Assembly: GCF_012726265.1 (NCBI RefSeq)
Contig: NZ_JAASAG010000010.1
Span: 62,001 to 126,000 of the forward strand
DNA length: 64,000 nucleotides
Source: Streptomyces sp. HNM0575
Lineage (GTDB): Bacteria > Actinomycetota > Actinomycetes > Streptomycetales > Streptomycetaceae
Reading direction: 5' to 3'
Position 1 is the first letter of the stretch; each line of letters begins with the position of its first letter. The position numbers and the translations under genes were made by a program. The notes under the pieces are model-generated. The model was not told where the DNA came from. It did no database searches and saw only the letters and a list, made by a program, of their open reading frames with translations. Positions 54,101 to 62,100 of this stretch are shown here, piece by piece.

Positions 54101-54602
54101 AACCGAAGAATGCGTCCAGCATCGCTGCGAAGGCGGCTTCACTGGCCACTGGCACCCGCAGGCGGGAGCCGGCCGTCCGCAGATCACCCTCGAGGTGGAT
54201 CGTGTCGCCGTACTGCCGGCCCGAGCGATACATGATCCATGTCTGACCGTTGGTGTAGATGAGGTTCGGCAGCTTCGCCATGCCCTCCCATTGGCGGCGA
54301 TCGCGCTGGTTCAGGCCGCCGGGATGGATCACACTCTTGTCTGGGCTTTTCAGCTCGACATAGCCGACGATGTTGCGGGGTAGCTTCCCGATCCGTACTG
54401 CCAGGTCGGGTCGTATCCGGTGGGCGGAGATGGCTACTTCGGCATGTAAGACGGCCTGTAGCCCAAACGCTGCTGCCGCATCGGCGAGAAGAGTTTCCAC
54501 CGCCCGACGGATGGCAACCTCCTGCTGCCCGTGCTGCAACGCTTGCTTACAGGTCGCACCAAATTCACTGACGATGCGCCGGAACCTGTCCTTGCGTTGC
54601 AT
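51144..54602 (-). CDS. Nuclease-methyltransferase resembling type ISP enzymes without a helicase
   Basis: Order in 1152 aa: an N-terminal PD-(D/E)XK-like nuclease segment (IRPDLAVRIG..VGYVELKSPDK near 81), a helical middle, an N6-adenine methylase with YYTPAPLMTEMIRLVDEVL, motif I DPAMGTGTFL (near 379), and motif IV IGNPPHREQA (near 502). A long C-terminal target-recognition region follows. The aromatic residue usual in motif IV (NPPY) is His here. Type ISP enzymes have a SF2 translocase between nuclease and methylase; none is present. DISARM DrmMI-type methylases are a possible alternative relative. Confidence 0.85.
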   Translation of the reverse strand: MQRKDRFRRIVSEFGATCKQALQHGQQEVAIRRAVETLLADAAAAFGLQAVLHAEVAISAHRIRPDLAVRIGKLPRNIVGYVELKSPDKSVIHPGGLNQRDRRQWEGMAKLPNLIYTNGQTWIMYRSGRQYGDTIHLEGDLRTAGSRLRVPVASEAAFAAMLDAFFGWQPRPLTSMREVVAKVAPLCTLLRDAVHDRLDGEDGLPRHQRPFTDLASTLEVDLFPTTDDRDKRAAFADRYAQSVTFALLLAGSNSADSDNALTGMSLHEVGRRLGAEHSVMGRALQILTDQVEGEFRDSLDMLARVIDAIDWKKALAGEPGFHIHLYEHFLQEYDAELRKDSGTYYTPAPLMTEMIRLVDEVLTTRLDCPDGFADPGVSIIDPAMGTGTFLTGIIDLVARKQTEGGNEGFRSESVQELAGRLIGFEKQMGAFAVAQMRVGQMLRQLNARVRLRDMRLHLADTLADPWRRNELFDRYGALWGPLRDDAEAASTIQRDERITVVIGNPPHREQAEGQGGWIEKGSRGRGSPPLDAFRLRGAAGVYENKLKNLCTYFWRWATHKVFNQHDDRRHGIVCFVSTAGFIRGFGFQGMRSYLRHTCTEGWIIDLTPETKRASLNSRFFPGVQQELAIAIFVRRQGERSDKLAPVHYAAVHGTREYKEQQLQDLHIGGPGWHTSRPAEAAPFTPASQSGWDDFPALTDLMPWYKPGITTNRNWVISPSKATLRRRWDRLIQEREPAIKQALFKKTDSRALDKEAPQIPGHPHPRILIRNEHGSCPQPERIARRALDRQWLIPDGRLIDRARPDLWRAAVDDQIFVTEQHTQRLRTGPALLFTALIPDVHYFNGNGGRVLPLLHADRIPNVTPGLQNHLANSYGLRDVPPADLLAYIAAITAHPAFTERYAEDLNSPGVRVPLTADRDLWHESVSLGRHILWASTFGARCINPDEGRPLGTSNSWRRLHPEIKYAREVEPSALPSTIRYDSENEHLIIEGGIFTGVTPRMRNYTTGGRNVLDSWLTYRSNRTAGKVTSELDSERPERWEHDWSRELVEVLAVLSQLTTLEPQQAELLNRILAAPLIDVAELSRRRILPVPEHAKHAHAVEPGFLPGMETVDGQPPAPVDPLSLPDDSPSAAQRRAHSHVRPAPHARRRRGSA

Positions 54603-54689
54603 TCCCGCCCCCAAGGGTCAACACGCCCCGCATCCACCTAAAAACCTACGGTAAGCACAACATCACACTTCGTCGAGAGGACGTCACTC

Positions 54690-55150
54690 ATCGGGCCCGC
54701 CCTCAACGCCCCGACTCGACGCGCTGCGGCCCATGTCGAAGCGATCGCCACCGACCTCATCAGCGCCCTCCACCGGCACCAGCCAGGGAAATGGCGGACC
54801 TGCGCGCCGAGTTCGCCTACCAGCTGCCGACCCGACTCACCTGCGACCTCTTCGGGGTCCCAGCCGATCAGCAGCCGGAGTTGCTCCGCATCATCGACGC
54901 CGTCCAGGACACCAACGCCACCCCAAACAGGCCGGTGCCACCGGCCGTGACCTGTACGCCGCGATGGCCCCGAACACTTCAACCTGGACCGGGCCGCCGA
55001 GCAGCGCCTGGCCTTCGACCACAGCATCCACGACTGCCTCGGCGCCGCCCGTGCCCGCTCAACGCCCGCATCGCCCTACCCGCGCTCTTCGACGCCTTCC
55101 CCTCGACGCGTGCCTCGTCGCGAAGCCGCGACCTTGCTCATCGCGCACGA
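54690..55150 (+). pseudogene. Cytochrome P450 remnant with internal deletion
   Basis: Frames on the plus strand give MADLRAEFAYQLPTRLTCDLFGVPADQQPELLRIIDAVQDT, a classic P450 N-terminal half. The heme region NLDRAAEQRLAFDHSIHDCLGAA follows in another frame, then RIALPALFDAFPST. The I-helix and ExxR region between them are missing, and frames shift at least twice. It is a deletion derivative lying opposite to the flanking defence-type genes. Confidence 0.8.
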
Positions 55151-55321
55151 CGGGCCCGCACGATCCTGACGGGACGTGGACGGTGAGGAACAATGCTGTT
55201 TGTACTGCTCAGAGTTCTACAGGTGGGTATCGAGGGACAACCGTTCCAGATGGCGTCCGCACCGTTCGCTCAATCATTGCTCACACGGAATCCTGGGCAG
55301 CACCCTGCCTGATCAGTTTCC

Positions 55322-56002
55322 TCAGATCACGGTCGAGGGTGCGTGCTTGCTCAGGTAGCTCTTGAAGGTCTTCCTGATCTCAGCCTGGAGATAGCCCGCC
55401 TGAGGAGAATTGGGCACCACGTCCCGCTCGTAGCCTCGCTTCCGGGCATCGAGGTACCGAACGATGCTGGAGGACCCGGTGTTGGATACGAACAGCTCGT
55501 TCTGCGTGCGAATGTCGGCACGCAACCCTTCGAAGTTCCGAGCCAGCCCGATATCGAGATTAGTTACGTAGTACTTACACTCCACGATGAGTACGCACTG
55601 ACTGCCGCGCGGCGCAATACCTTGGGCACGACTAAGGGCAGCTTCTTCAGCAGGAAGCACCAATACGTCGCACTCGTGCAAGACACCGGAAGCGCCCGTC
55701 ACGAAGACACCGAGGTGGACTTCAAGGGCTGGAGCACCGTCGAACTCGATGACGGCATGGGTAAATGCTTGGCTATCACCGTACAGTTGGCCGGGCCCGG
55801 TCCGGAACACCAGGCTGCTTGCCTTTCCCCCGAAGACGTCCTCATAGGTGACAGTCGCACCATGCCGACTCGCCGTAGCCGCTATCAGCGCGAAGACAAA
55901 TCCCTCGTAGACGTCCGAGGTCTTCGACGCTGAGTCGTACGAGACTGTTCCGGCCGCCAGAAGGCTCTTGATCTCACTGACCAGATCATTGACTGCGCTC
56001 AA
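55322..56002 (-). CDS. PD-(D/E)XK nuclease-like protein
   Basis: This 226-aa protein has an early helix-rich segment with YEGFVFALIAATASRHGATV. The core motif is LHECDVLVLPAEEA (Asp near 111), followed by QCVLIVECKYYVTNLDIGLA (Glu-x-Lys near 140-142), the D..ExK arrangement of restriction-type nucleases. The TTG start overlaps the stop of the upstream gene (TTGA), so the pair is translationally coupled. No methylase domain is attached. The family is not named, but the nuclease-like motif is clear. Confidence 0.75.
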   Translation of the reverse strand: MSAVNDLVSEIKSLLAAGTVSYDSASKTSDVYEGFVFALIAATASRHGATVTYEDVFGGKASSLVFRTGPGQLYGDSQAFTHAVIEFDGAPALEVHLGVFVTGASGVLHECDVLVLPAEEAALSRAQGIAPRGSQCVLIVECKYYVTNLDIGLARNFEGLRADIRTQNELFVSNTGSSSIVRYLDARKRGYERDVVPNSPQAGYLQAEIRKTFKSYLSKHAPSTVI

Positions 56003-56559
56003 CTGCGTGCTTCCCTCTCCACCTCGGCCAGCAGGTCACTTACCCGGTCACGTCGCTCCGTTGACAGCCTGTCTGCCGAGAGTTCCGTTCGACTCCGCCG
56101 GGCACTGGTACTCTCGTCCGGTTCGAACATGACTCCCTCGGCCATACCTCGGGTGCCGAGATCTCCCTCAGGTTCGGTCTGAAGCATCTTCAGCGTCTCC
56201 AGCTCGATCTGCGGCAGCTCGACGAACACCCGCTGAACGGAGTCGAGGATGAGCTGGACGCGTTCGTGATCCGTCATGGCTCGAGTAGCGATCACCAGCG
56301 TCCCTCGCTTGCGTGACGCCTCGTACTCGACGAAGCCAAGCGCGCTCCGGTCTACGACCTCGTAGCGGGCCGCCGCAAGGGCTGGAGTGGCGTCGCGGAG
56401 GTCATCCCCGCGGCGCTGAGGGCGGCGCCGAAGGATCTTCTCCTCCGGTACTCCTGCTGCGATTGCAGCGTCCACATCATCGAGCACCCACGCCAGGACG
56501 GTGCCCTGCAACGCTTCTCGGAGTTCCTGCTCCACACGGCTCAGTTCGGCCTGGTCCAT
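55999..56559 (-). CDS. Partner protein of the PD-(D/E)XK gene, unknown family
   Basis: This 186-aa protein starts MDQAELSRVEQELREALQ, with GGGGGAGGGAT directly upstream of the ATG. It is helical at the start, then AARYEVVDRSALGFVEYEASRKRGTLVIATR and a helix HERVQLILDSVQRVFVELPQ, ending in a charged coil (RRDRVSDLLAEVEREARS). A longer frame to 56742 has no ribosome site. The 4-bp overlap with the nuclease-like gene suggests the two act together, for example as nuclease and sensor or antidote; this is inference. Confidence 0.65.
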   Translation of the reverse strand: MDQAELSRVEQELREALQGTVLAWVLDDVDAAIAAGVPEEKILRRRPQRRGDDLRDATPALAAARYEVVDRSALGFVEYEASRKRGTLVIATRAMTDHERVQLILDSVQRVFVELPQIELETLKMLQTEPEGDLGTRGMAEGVMFEPDESTSARRSRTELSADRLSTERRDRVSDLLAEVEREARS

Positions 56560-56884
56560 ATCCCTCCCCCTGCAACGAGAACCGCCAGCATCTGTAGTGC
56601 CATGGTCATCGTGGCAGAACGCACTGACACTCGGGCCTAAGCCAAAGACTTCCCGGCCAGGGATGTGCCGCCTGCTGTGTGACGACGTCCAGCCCGTCCG
56701 GTCCCGACGCCGGCTGGGCACCATCACCGACGGCGCCCTCACTCAGCAATGCGACACCGCCGACTCCGGTCGGCATCCGTGGAATCCCTGCTCCTGCTCC
56801 AGATCCCCCGGTGAGGGGCACTTCTCCTCGGCCACGAGACGAACCTGTGGCGGTACCCTCAACCGTGACGGAGCCTTCCTGGGC
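56560..56884. other. 325-bp intergenic region
   Basis: The gap separates the UvrD-type helicase gene from the downstream two-gene unit on the same strand. No credible coding frame and no strong hairpin were seen. The gap suggests that the pair may have its own promoter, although read-through from the helicase genes is possible. Confidence 0.4.
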
Positions 56885-59188
56885 CTACACAGGCAGGAAC
56901 GGACTCGGACGACCGTGCCAGGAAATGCGCAGGGCATCCCGGGCACGAGTGGCCGCAACGAACAACTGGTTGCGGCTCTTCTTCAGTTCGCGTTCGTAGC
57001 GCTTGGGGTCGCTCGCCGCGTAACTCTCAATCAGGGCGGTGCGTGGGAGGACGCCTTCACTGGCGCCGACGACAGCGAGCTTCTGGTATTCGAGGCCCTT
57101 GAAGCGGTGCATAGTGCCGATGTGGACCTCGCCGCCGCCCTGCGGGCCGTCCTTGGTGAGAGTCGCTGTGGTGATGCCGTGCTTGCTCTCCAGGTCGGCG
57201 GCCACCCGGCTGGCCATGTCGCCGTCGGCGACGCATACGGCCATCGTGCCGCTAGGGTCGCGCACGGTGCCGTCCTCAGCGGGCTGCGTGATCTCGGCTC
57301 GCCACTGCTTCAGGACGTCGGCGAGCTGAATGATCTCATCGGTCCAGTCTGTGCAGGCGACAAGTTCAGGGGCGGGGCCGCGCAGGAGAGAGTGGTAGCC
57401 GTCGAGGGTGTCGGTGCCGTCGTCGAGATCGTCGTAGGTGGCCGAGCCGACGACCTTCGCAGCCTGGTCGAGGATCTCCTGGGTCGTGCGGTAGCTGAGG
57501 GTCAGTTTCGAGGAGCGGCCGCGAATACTGATGCCCACGGTGGAGAGGGTCACCTGACGGTCGTAGATCCGCTGGTGGGTATCGGCAGCGATGAACAGGT
57601 CCCCGGAGCCGGGCACGACCATGGCGCGCAGCATCTTCCAGTGGGCGGGGCTGAGGTCCTGCGCCTCGTCGACGACGATGTGCTGGTAGCGGTGGCGGAG
57701 ATAGCGCTGGGCTGAGCTGTTGTCGTCGAGATGGATCAGGTCGCCGCCGCCGATGTCCTCCTTGTGCTCGGCCCGGTTCTGGATCTTGCGGGCACGGTCC
57801 ATCTCGTAGCGGGCCGCACGTTCTGCCGCCTGTGCCCACGTTTCGCGTCCCAGACTGTTGAGGCGCAGAGTGAACTGCTCGAGCAGCTTCCAAATGACGG
57901 CGCGCTCGGGGCGGCTGAGGCCGCGGCCCATGCCAGCGCGGCGGGCCTTGAAGTAGTCCTGGCGCGTCGCGAGAGACTGGCCAAGGATGATCTGTTCCCA
58001 TTCGTCGAACAGGAACTCAGCGTCCCAGCGCTGCTCGTCGTGTTCGAAGAGGACTTCGCGCAGGACGTCCAAGGCCTGCACCTCATCCATCAGACGGCGC
58101 CGCGAGCCGGGCGCAGAGTTTTCGTTGAGGACGCTTTGCGCGAGCTGATCGATGTGTTTGATGTCTATGCGGCTGAGCAGCGCCGGTTCCAGGAGTGAGG
58201 TGAGCCGGGAACGCAAATCGGAGGTCAGGTTCTTGGTGTACGTGGTCAGCAGGATCGGCTTGCCGTGGCCTGGGGGGAGTTCAGAGGCGAGGCGGGCGAC
58301 GCGATGGAGCGCCACGATGGTCTTGCCGGTGCCGGGTCCGCCGCTGACGCGGGCGGGGCCGTTGAAGTTCCCTTCGACGATCTTGCGTTGGGTGGGATGC
58401 AGGTAGACCTTCCAGGCACGGAAGTCTCCCTCGGCAAGGACGTTGCGGATGTCGTCGTCGACGGTGGTGACCGCGGTACGGGTGAGAGCCGCTGCCAAGT
58501 CGTCCTCGAAGCCCGGTTCGAGTTCAGCGGAGGCGGGTTGGGTGATTTCGCGTTCGACCTCGTCGATGGGCATTCCGGAGCCGAGGCCGGTGAGGACCTC
58601 GGCGGTCAGACGCGGCGCGCCGGCGACGAGCTGGTCCAGCTCGTCATCAGTGGTGACGGTGAGGGCGAGATCGATAAGGGCGTCGGCCACGCCCAGCCGG
58701 CGCAGATCCTCGGACGTGCAGCCGGCGAGGAGGGGTTCGGCGGGCGCGGGTGGAGTCACGGCGGGGGCGGGAGTGGGCTCCGCTGGTGCGGCCTGCTCTT
58801 CGGGGGCGGGGGTGAGCTGGAGTCCTGCGCGCTGCAGGACGCTCTGTCCGACGACGCCGAGGTCAACGAACTCGATCTCGCCGGTGATCCGATTGATGGC
58901 GACGCTGAGCTCTTCGTATACGTCCTTGCGGTGCCGGACAGCGACGATGAGCCACTGCTGGACACCGTCGGCACCCACTCCGGCGCGGGCCAGGAGCGCC
59001 CGGTGCGAGCGGTCGATCTTGGCGCGGAAGATCCGGCCGTCGCCCTTGAGGGGCTTGAGGTCGAGGCTGGGGTGGTCCGGGTCGGCGCGGAAGTGGTGGC
59101 AGAAGTCGTAGAACTTCGTCTTGACTGACGAGTCCATCTTGTAGAGCTCGTTTTCGGCCTTCTGGTAAAGGCTGAGGCGTGCGGTCAT
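56885..59188 (-). CDS. UvrD/Rep-type SF1 helicase with RelE/ParE-like N-terminal domain
   Basis: In this 767-aa protein, residues 1-105 resemble a RelE/ParE toxin fold (KTKFYDFCHHFRADPDHPSL, LKGDGRIFRAKIDRSHRALL, AVRHRKDVYEEL). A Pro/Ala linker and a helical segment precede a complete SF1A helicase: GGPGTGKTIVALHR near 282, HIVVDEAQDLSP near 504, FIAADTHQRIYD, LTLSYRTTQEIL, GTMHRFKGLEYQ and VAATRARDALRI. The ATG overlaps the TGA of the giant DUF1998 gene (ATGA), so both helicases are produced together. I rejected an in-frame start at 59272 that lies inside the upstream gene. Confidence 0.92.
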   Translation of the reverse strand: MTARLSLYQKAENELYKMDSSVKTKFYDFCHHFRADPDHPSLDLKPLKGDGRIFRAKIDRSHRALLARAGVGADGVQQWLIVAVRHRKDVYEELSVAINRITGEIEFVDLGVVGQSVLQRAGLQLTPAPEEQAAPAEPTPAPAVTPPAPAEPLLAGCTSEDLRRLGVADALIDLALTVTTDDELDQLVAGAPRLTAEVLTGLGSGMPIDEVEREITQPASAELEPGFEDDLAAALTRTAVTTVDDDIRNVLAEGDFRAWKVYLHPTQRKIVEGNFNGPARVSGGPGTGKTIVALHRVARLASELPPGHGKPILLTTYTKNLTSDLRSRLTSLLEPALLSRIDIKHIDQLAQSVLNENSAPGSRRRLMDEVQALDVLREVLFEHDEQRWDAEFLFDEWEQIILGQSLATRQDYFKARRAGMGRGLSRPERAVIWKLLEQFTLRLNSLGRETWAQAAERAARYEMDRARKIQNRAEHKEDIGGGDLIHLDDNSSAQRYLRHRYQHIVVDEAQDLSPAHWKMLRAMVVPGSGDLFIAADTHQRIYDRQVTLSTVGISIRGRSSKLTLSYRTTQEILDQAAKVVGSATYDDLDDGTDTLDGYHSLLRGPAPELVACTDWTDEIIQLADVLKQWRAEITQPAEDGTVRDPSGTMAVCVADGDMASRVAADLESKHGITTATLTKDGPQGGGEVHIGTMHRFKGLEYQKLAVVGASEGVLPRTALIESYAASDPKRYERELKKSRNQLFVAATRARDALRISWHGRPSPFLPV

Positions 59189-62100
59189 CGTGCGGCACTC
59201 TGTTCTTCGGCGTCGGGGCGGGAGGCGGCGTCGGGCAGCGCGGCGAGGAGCGTGTCGAGGTCGGTGAGCCATTCGTCAGCGGAGCGGATGGTGAAGCCTG
59301 CGTCGCGGTAGGCGCGCCAGGTCTTGTCGCCTTCCTCATCGTCGTGGTCGTACGCCTCGGCCATGACGGCGATCCGCAGGCCGGGATCGGCCAGGTCCCA
59401 AGCGAAGTCGGCGAGCCAGCCGCGTTCGCCCAGCTCGTAGCCATAGGCCGGTGCCTTCTTGCCGTGGTCGGCGAGGGTGTGAGCGAGGCGGGTGAGGGGA
59501 GCGTCGGGTTCGTCCTCGTCGAGAATTTCGAGGATCTCCCGGTCCCAGAGCAGGTCCCGCAGCGCCGCTTCGACGAGTGTGTCGGCCCCGTCCTGGACGC
59601 TTCGTGGCCGAGGTACGGGTGCGTCCCTGCTGTGCTGGACGACGAGGGATTCCAGCTCGCCGATGCCGCCGAGAGCCTTGAGGACGGACAGGTCGAAGTC
59701 GGCCGCGGCCGACGTGGTCAGCTGTACGCCGTCACCCCCGTCGTGGGCGAGGAACTGGAGGACGTTGGACCACTGGAGCCAGGCGCGCCAGCGTGCCTTG
59801 TGTTCCGGTGTGCCGAGTTGGTCGGGGTCGGTGTCGTCGAGGCAGGCCAGTGCAGACCAGTGGCTGGTGGCGCTGTCGACGAGGAATGCGACAGGGAGGT
59901 CGGACTGGTCACAGGCCTGGAACAGGTTGAGCGCGCCGGAACCCTGGATGGGTGCGGGATCGATGCCGTCGGTGCGGCTCCAGGCGTCGAGGAGGCGGTC
60001 AAGCGTCTGGCGGACCTGGTCGGGGGTGCCATTGCCGACGAGGGTCTCCTGGCCGGTGCCGAGAAGTCCACCGACAACTGCCGATGCCCGCTTGCCCCAG
60101 GCCGCGTCATCGGGACTGCGCAGGTACGCGAGAAGCATGGTCATCGGATCGGTGAAGGCGGTGGCCGCGAGGTCGTCGCCCCCGCTCTCTGCGTAGAGCT
60201 GCTTGGCGATGTCCTGGGCGGTGTGCGGGTACGGGGGCCACACCGGCTCGGGGGCTTCCCGTCCTGCAAAGGTCTCTCCCGCCGTCCTTCTCTCGAAGGT
60301 GTCGAGGTCATCCCAGGTGAGCTGGAAGACGATACGTCCGTCGGCACGGAGGCGGTTGCGCTTGTCGGCGTCTCCGGCGAGGCGGTTGTGGTGGCGGGTG
60401 GCGTGGTAGCGGTGTCCATCGAGGTAGACGGTGATCTTCTGCTTGGGGCCGTCGGTGCGTTCGAAGGTGAAGTCCGTACGTGTGAAGCCCTCGTTGCGCT
60501 GGGCGGTCAGCCGCCAACCATGAACGGTGCCGGCCTCGTCGAGACGCAGGTAGCCGCTGTTATCACCGCTCTCTTCCAGGTCGGCGTCTCCTCGCTGTCC
60601 GGCCCAGCCACGCAAGGCCCTGAGAAAGCGGGTTTCCAGATCGGATTCGACCTGACCATCGAGGCCGATCTGATCGGTGTTGCCGACCGGCTTGGTGGAC
60701 CAGGCGTCAGAGTCGGTGCCGAGGAGTTCGTCAAGGATCTCTAGTGCGGCCTGCCGGGAGACGCTCTCGATATGCCGTTCGTCGGTGTAGCGGTACAGGC
60801 AACGGTGGCAGGCCTGCACGCCCTCTTCGTTGCAGGGGCATTCCACGAGGAGTCGACGCCCGCCCTCAAGCACCTGTCGGAACGCGGCCGGGTCGGCGAG
60901 TCGGTCAAGGTAGCCGGTGCCGTGCGGCAGGCGGTCGTAGAGGACCAGGAACTGGCGCTTCTCCGCGGTATCGCGGTCGGGCATGGTGGCCAGCGTCGTG
61001 TCGAGGTGCTGAGGGTCGCCCCCGAAGGTCTCGTCGACGCCCAGGCGCAGTGCGGCCTGGAAGGAGTGGACCTTCTCCTCGACGAGGACCGTCGCGGCGG
61101 GCAGCAGGATCCGCAGGGCCTCGGTCTCCAGTTCGTGGGCGAGCAGCACGGGTTGCGGCTGAGGGGCATCCTTCTTGCCACGCCGCAGCGGGCACCAGGG
61201 GGTGTGGTGCTTGAGCGCGCGCTGACGGTTGGCGGAGTTGTCGAGGGAATCACGGTCGTCGTCGAAGACCGGCCGCCCATCGGCGCTCGCGGCCCCGCAA
61301 GCGGTGCACACGTAGAAGGGGGCGATACGGACGGACTGGCCCGCGAGTTGGTCGTTCTCTTGAGCGCCGATGCTCAGCGGTCCTGCGTTGATACGGCGGA
61401 TGACGGCACGCCGGGTGTAGTCGACGCCGAAGATCTGGCTGTTGTGCCGCCATGACTTCCCCACTGCGAAGTCATCGGGACTGATGTCGACGATGTCGAT
61501 GACCGTGTAGAAGCAGCGGTCCCGGTCGTCGCTCTCGTCACCGATCCTGGCGTCCTCGCGCTTGTCGCGGGAGGTGACCGCAGTGGGCTGGACAATCTGC
61601 CACAGGCTGCCGGAGTCGGCGATGCTTTCTTCTCCACAGCGCTGGCAGGGCCTGATGTCGGCCTCGGCATTCTCAGTGCGGACATAGCCGCAAGAGGGAC
61701 AGAAGCGCCAGTGGCGCCAGTCCCGGTCCTTGCCGGTGACGATGTCGATGCCCGTGATGCGGTGCTTGTAGCCCTCAGCGTAAAAGGTGTTGCCAGGGGC
61801 GAGTTCGGACAGAGCGAAGCCGCGTGGCCGCTGATAGGTATACGACTTCGACTCGTAGTGGTCTCGACCTTCCGCTGTGGTGCCTTCAGGCCAGAAGACA
61901 GTGGCGTTGAGGGTTGTCGTGGCGTCGATGAGGGCGTAATTGGGCAGTAGACCGAGATCACACAGCACGGTCTGGGCAGGCTGGCGCTGACGCGCGGCGC
62001 CCTGCTTGGAGGTGACACGCAGTTCGGCCTCCAGCTCGGCCTTGATATCCGCCTGTTCCTCGTCCCCGTCCTTGAGCTCATCGATCGCAGACCGCATCGT

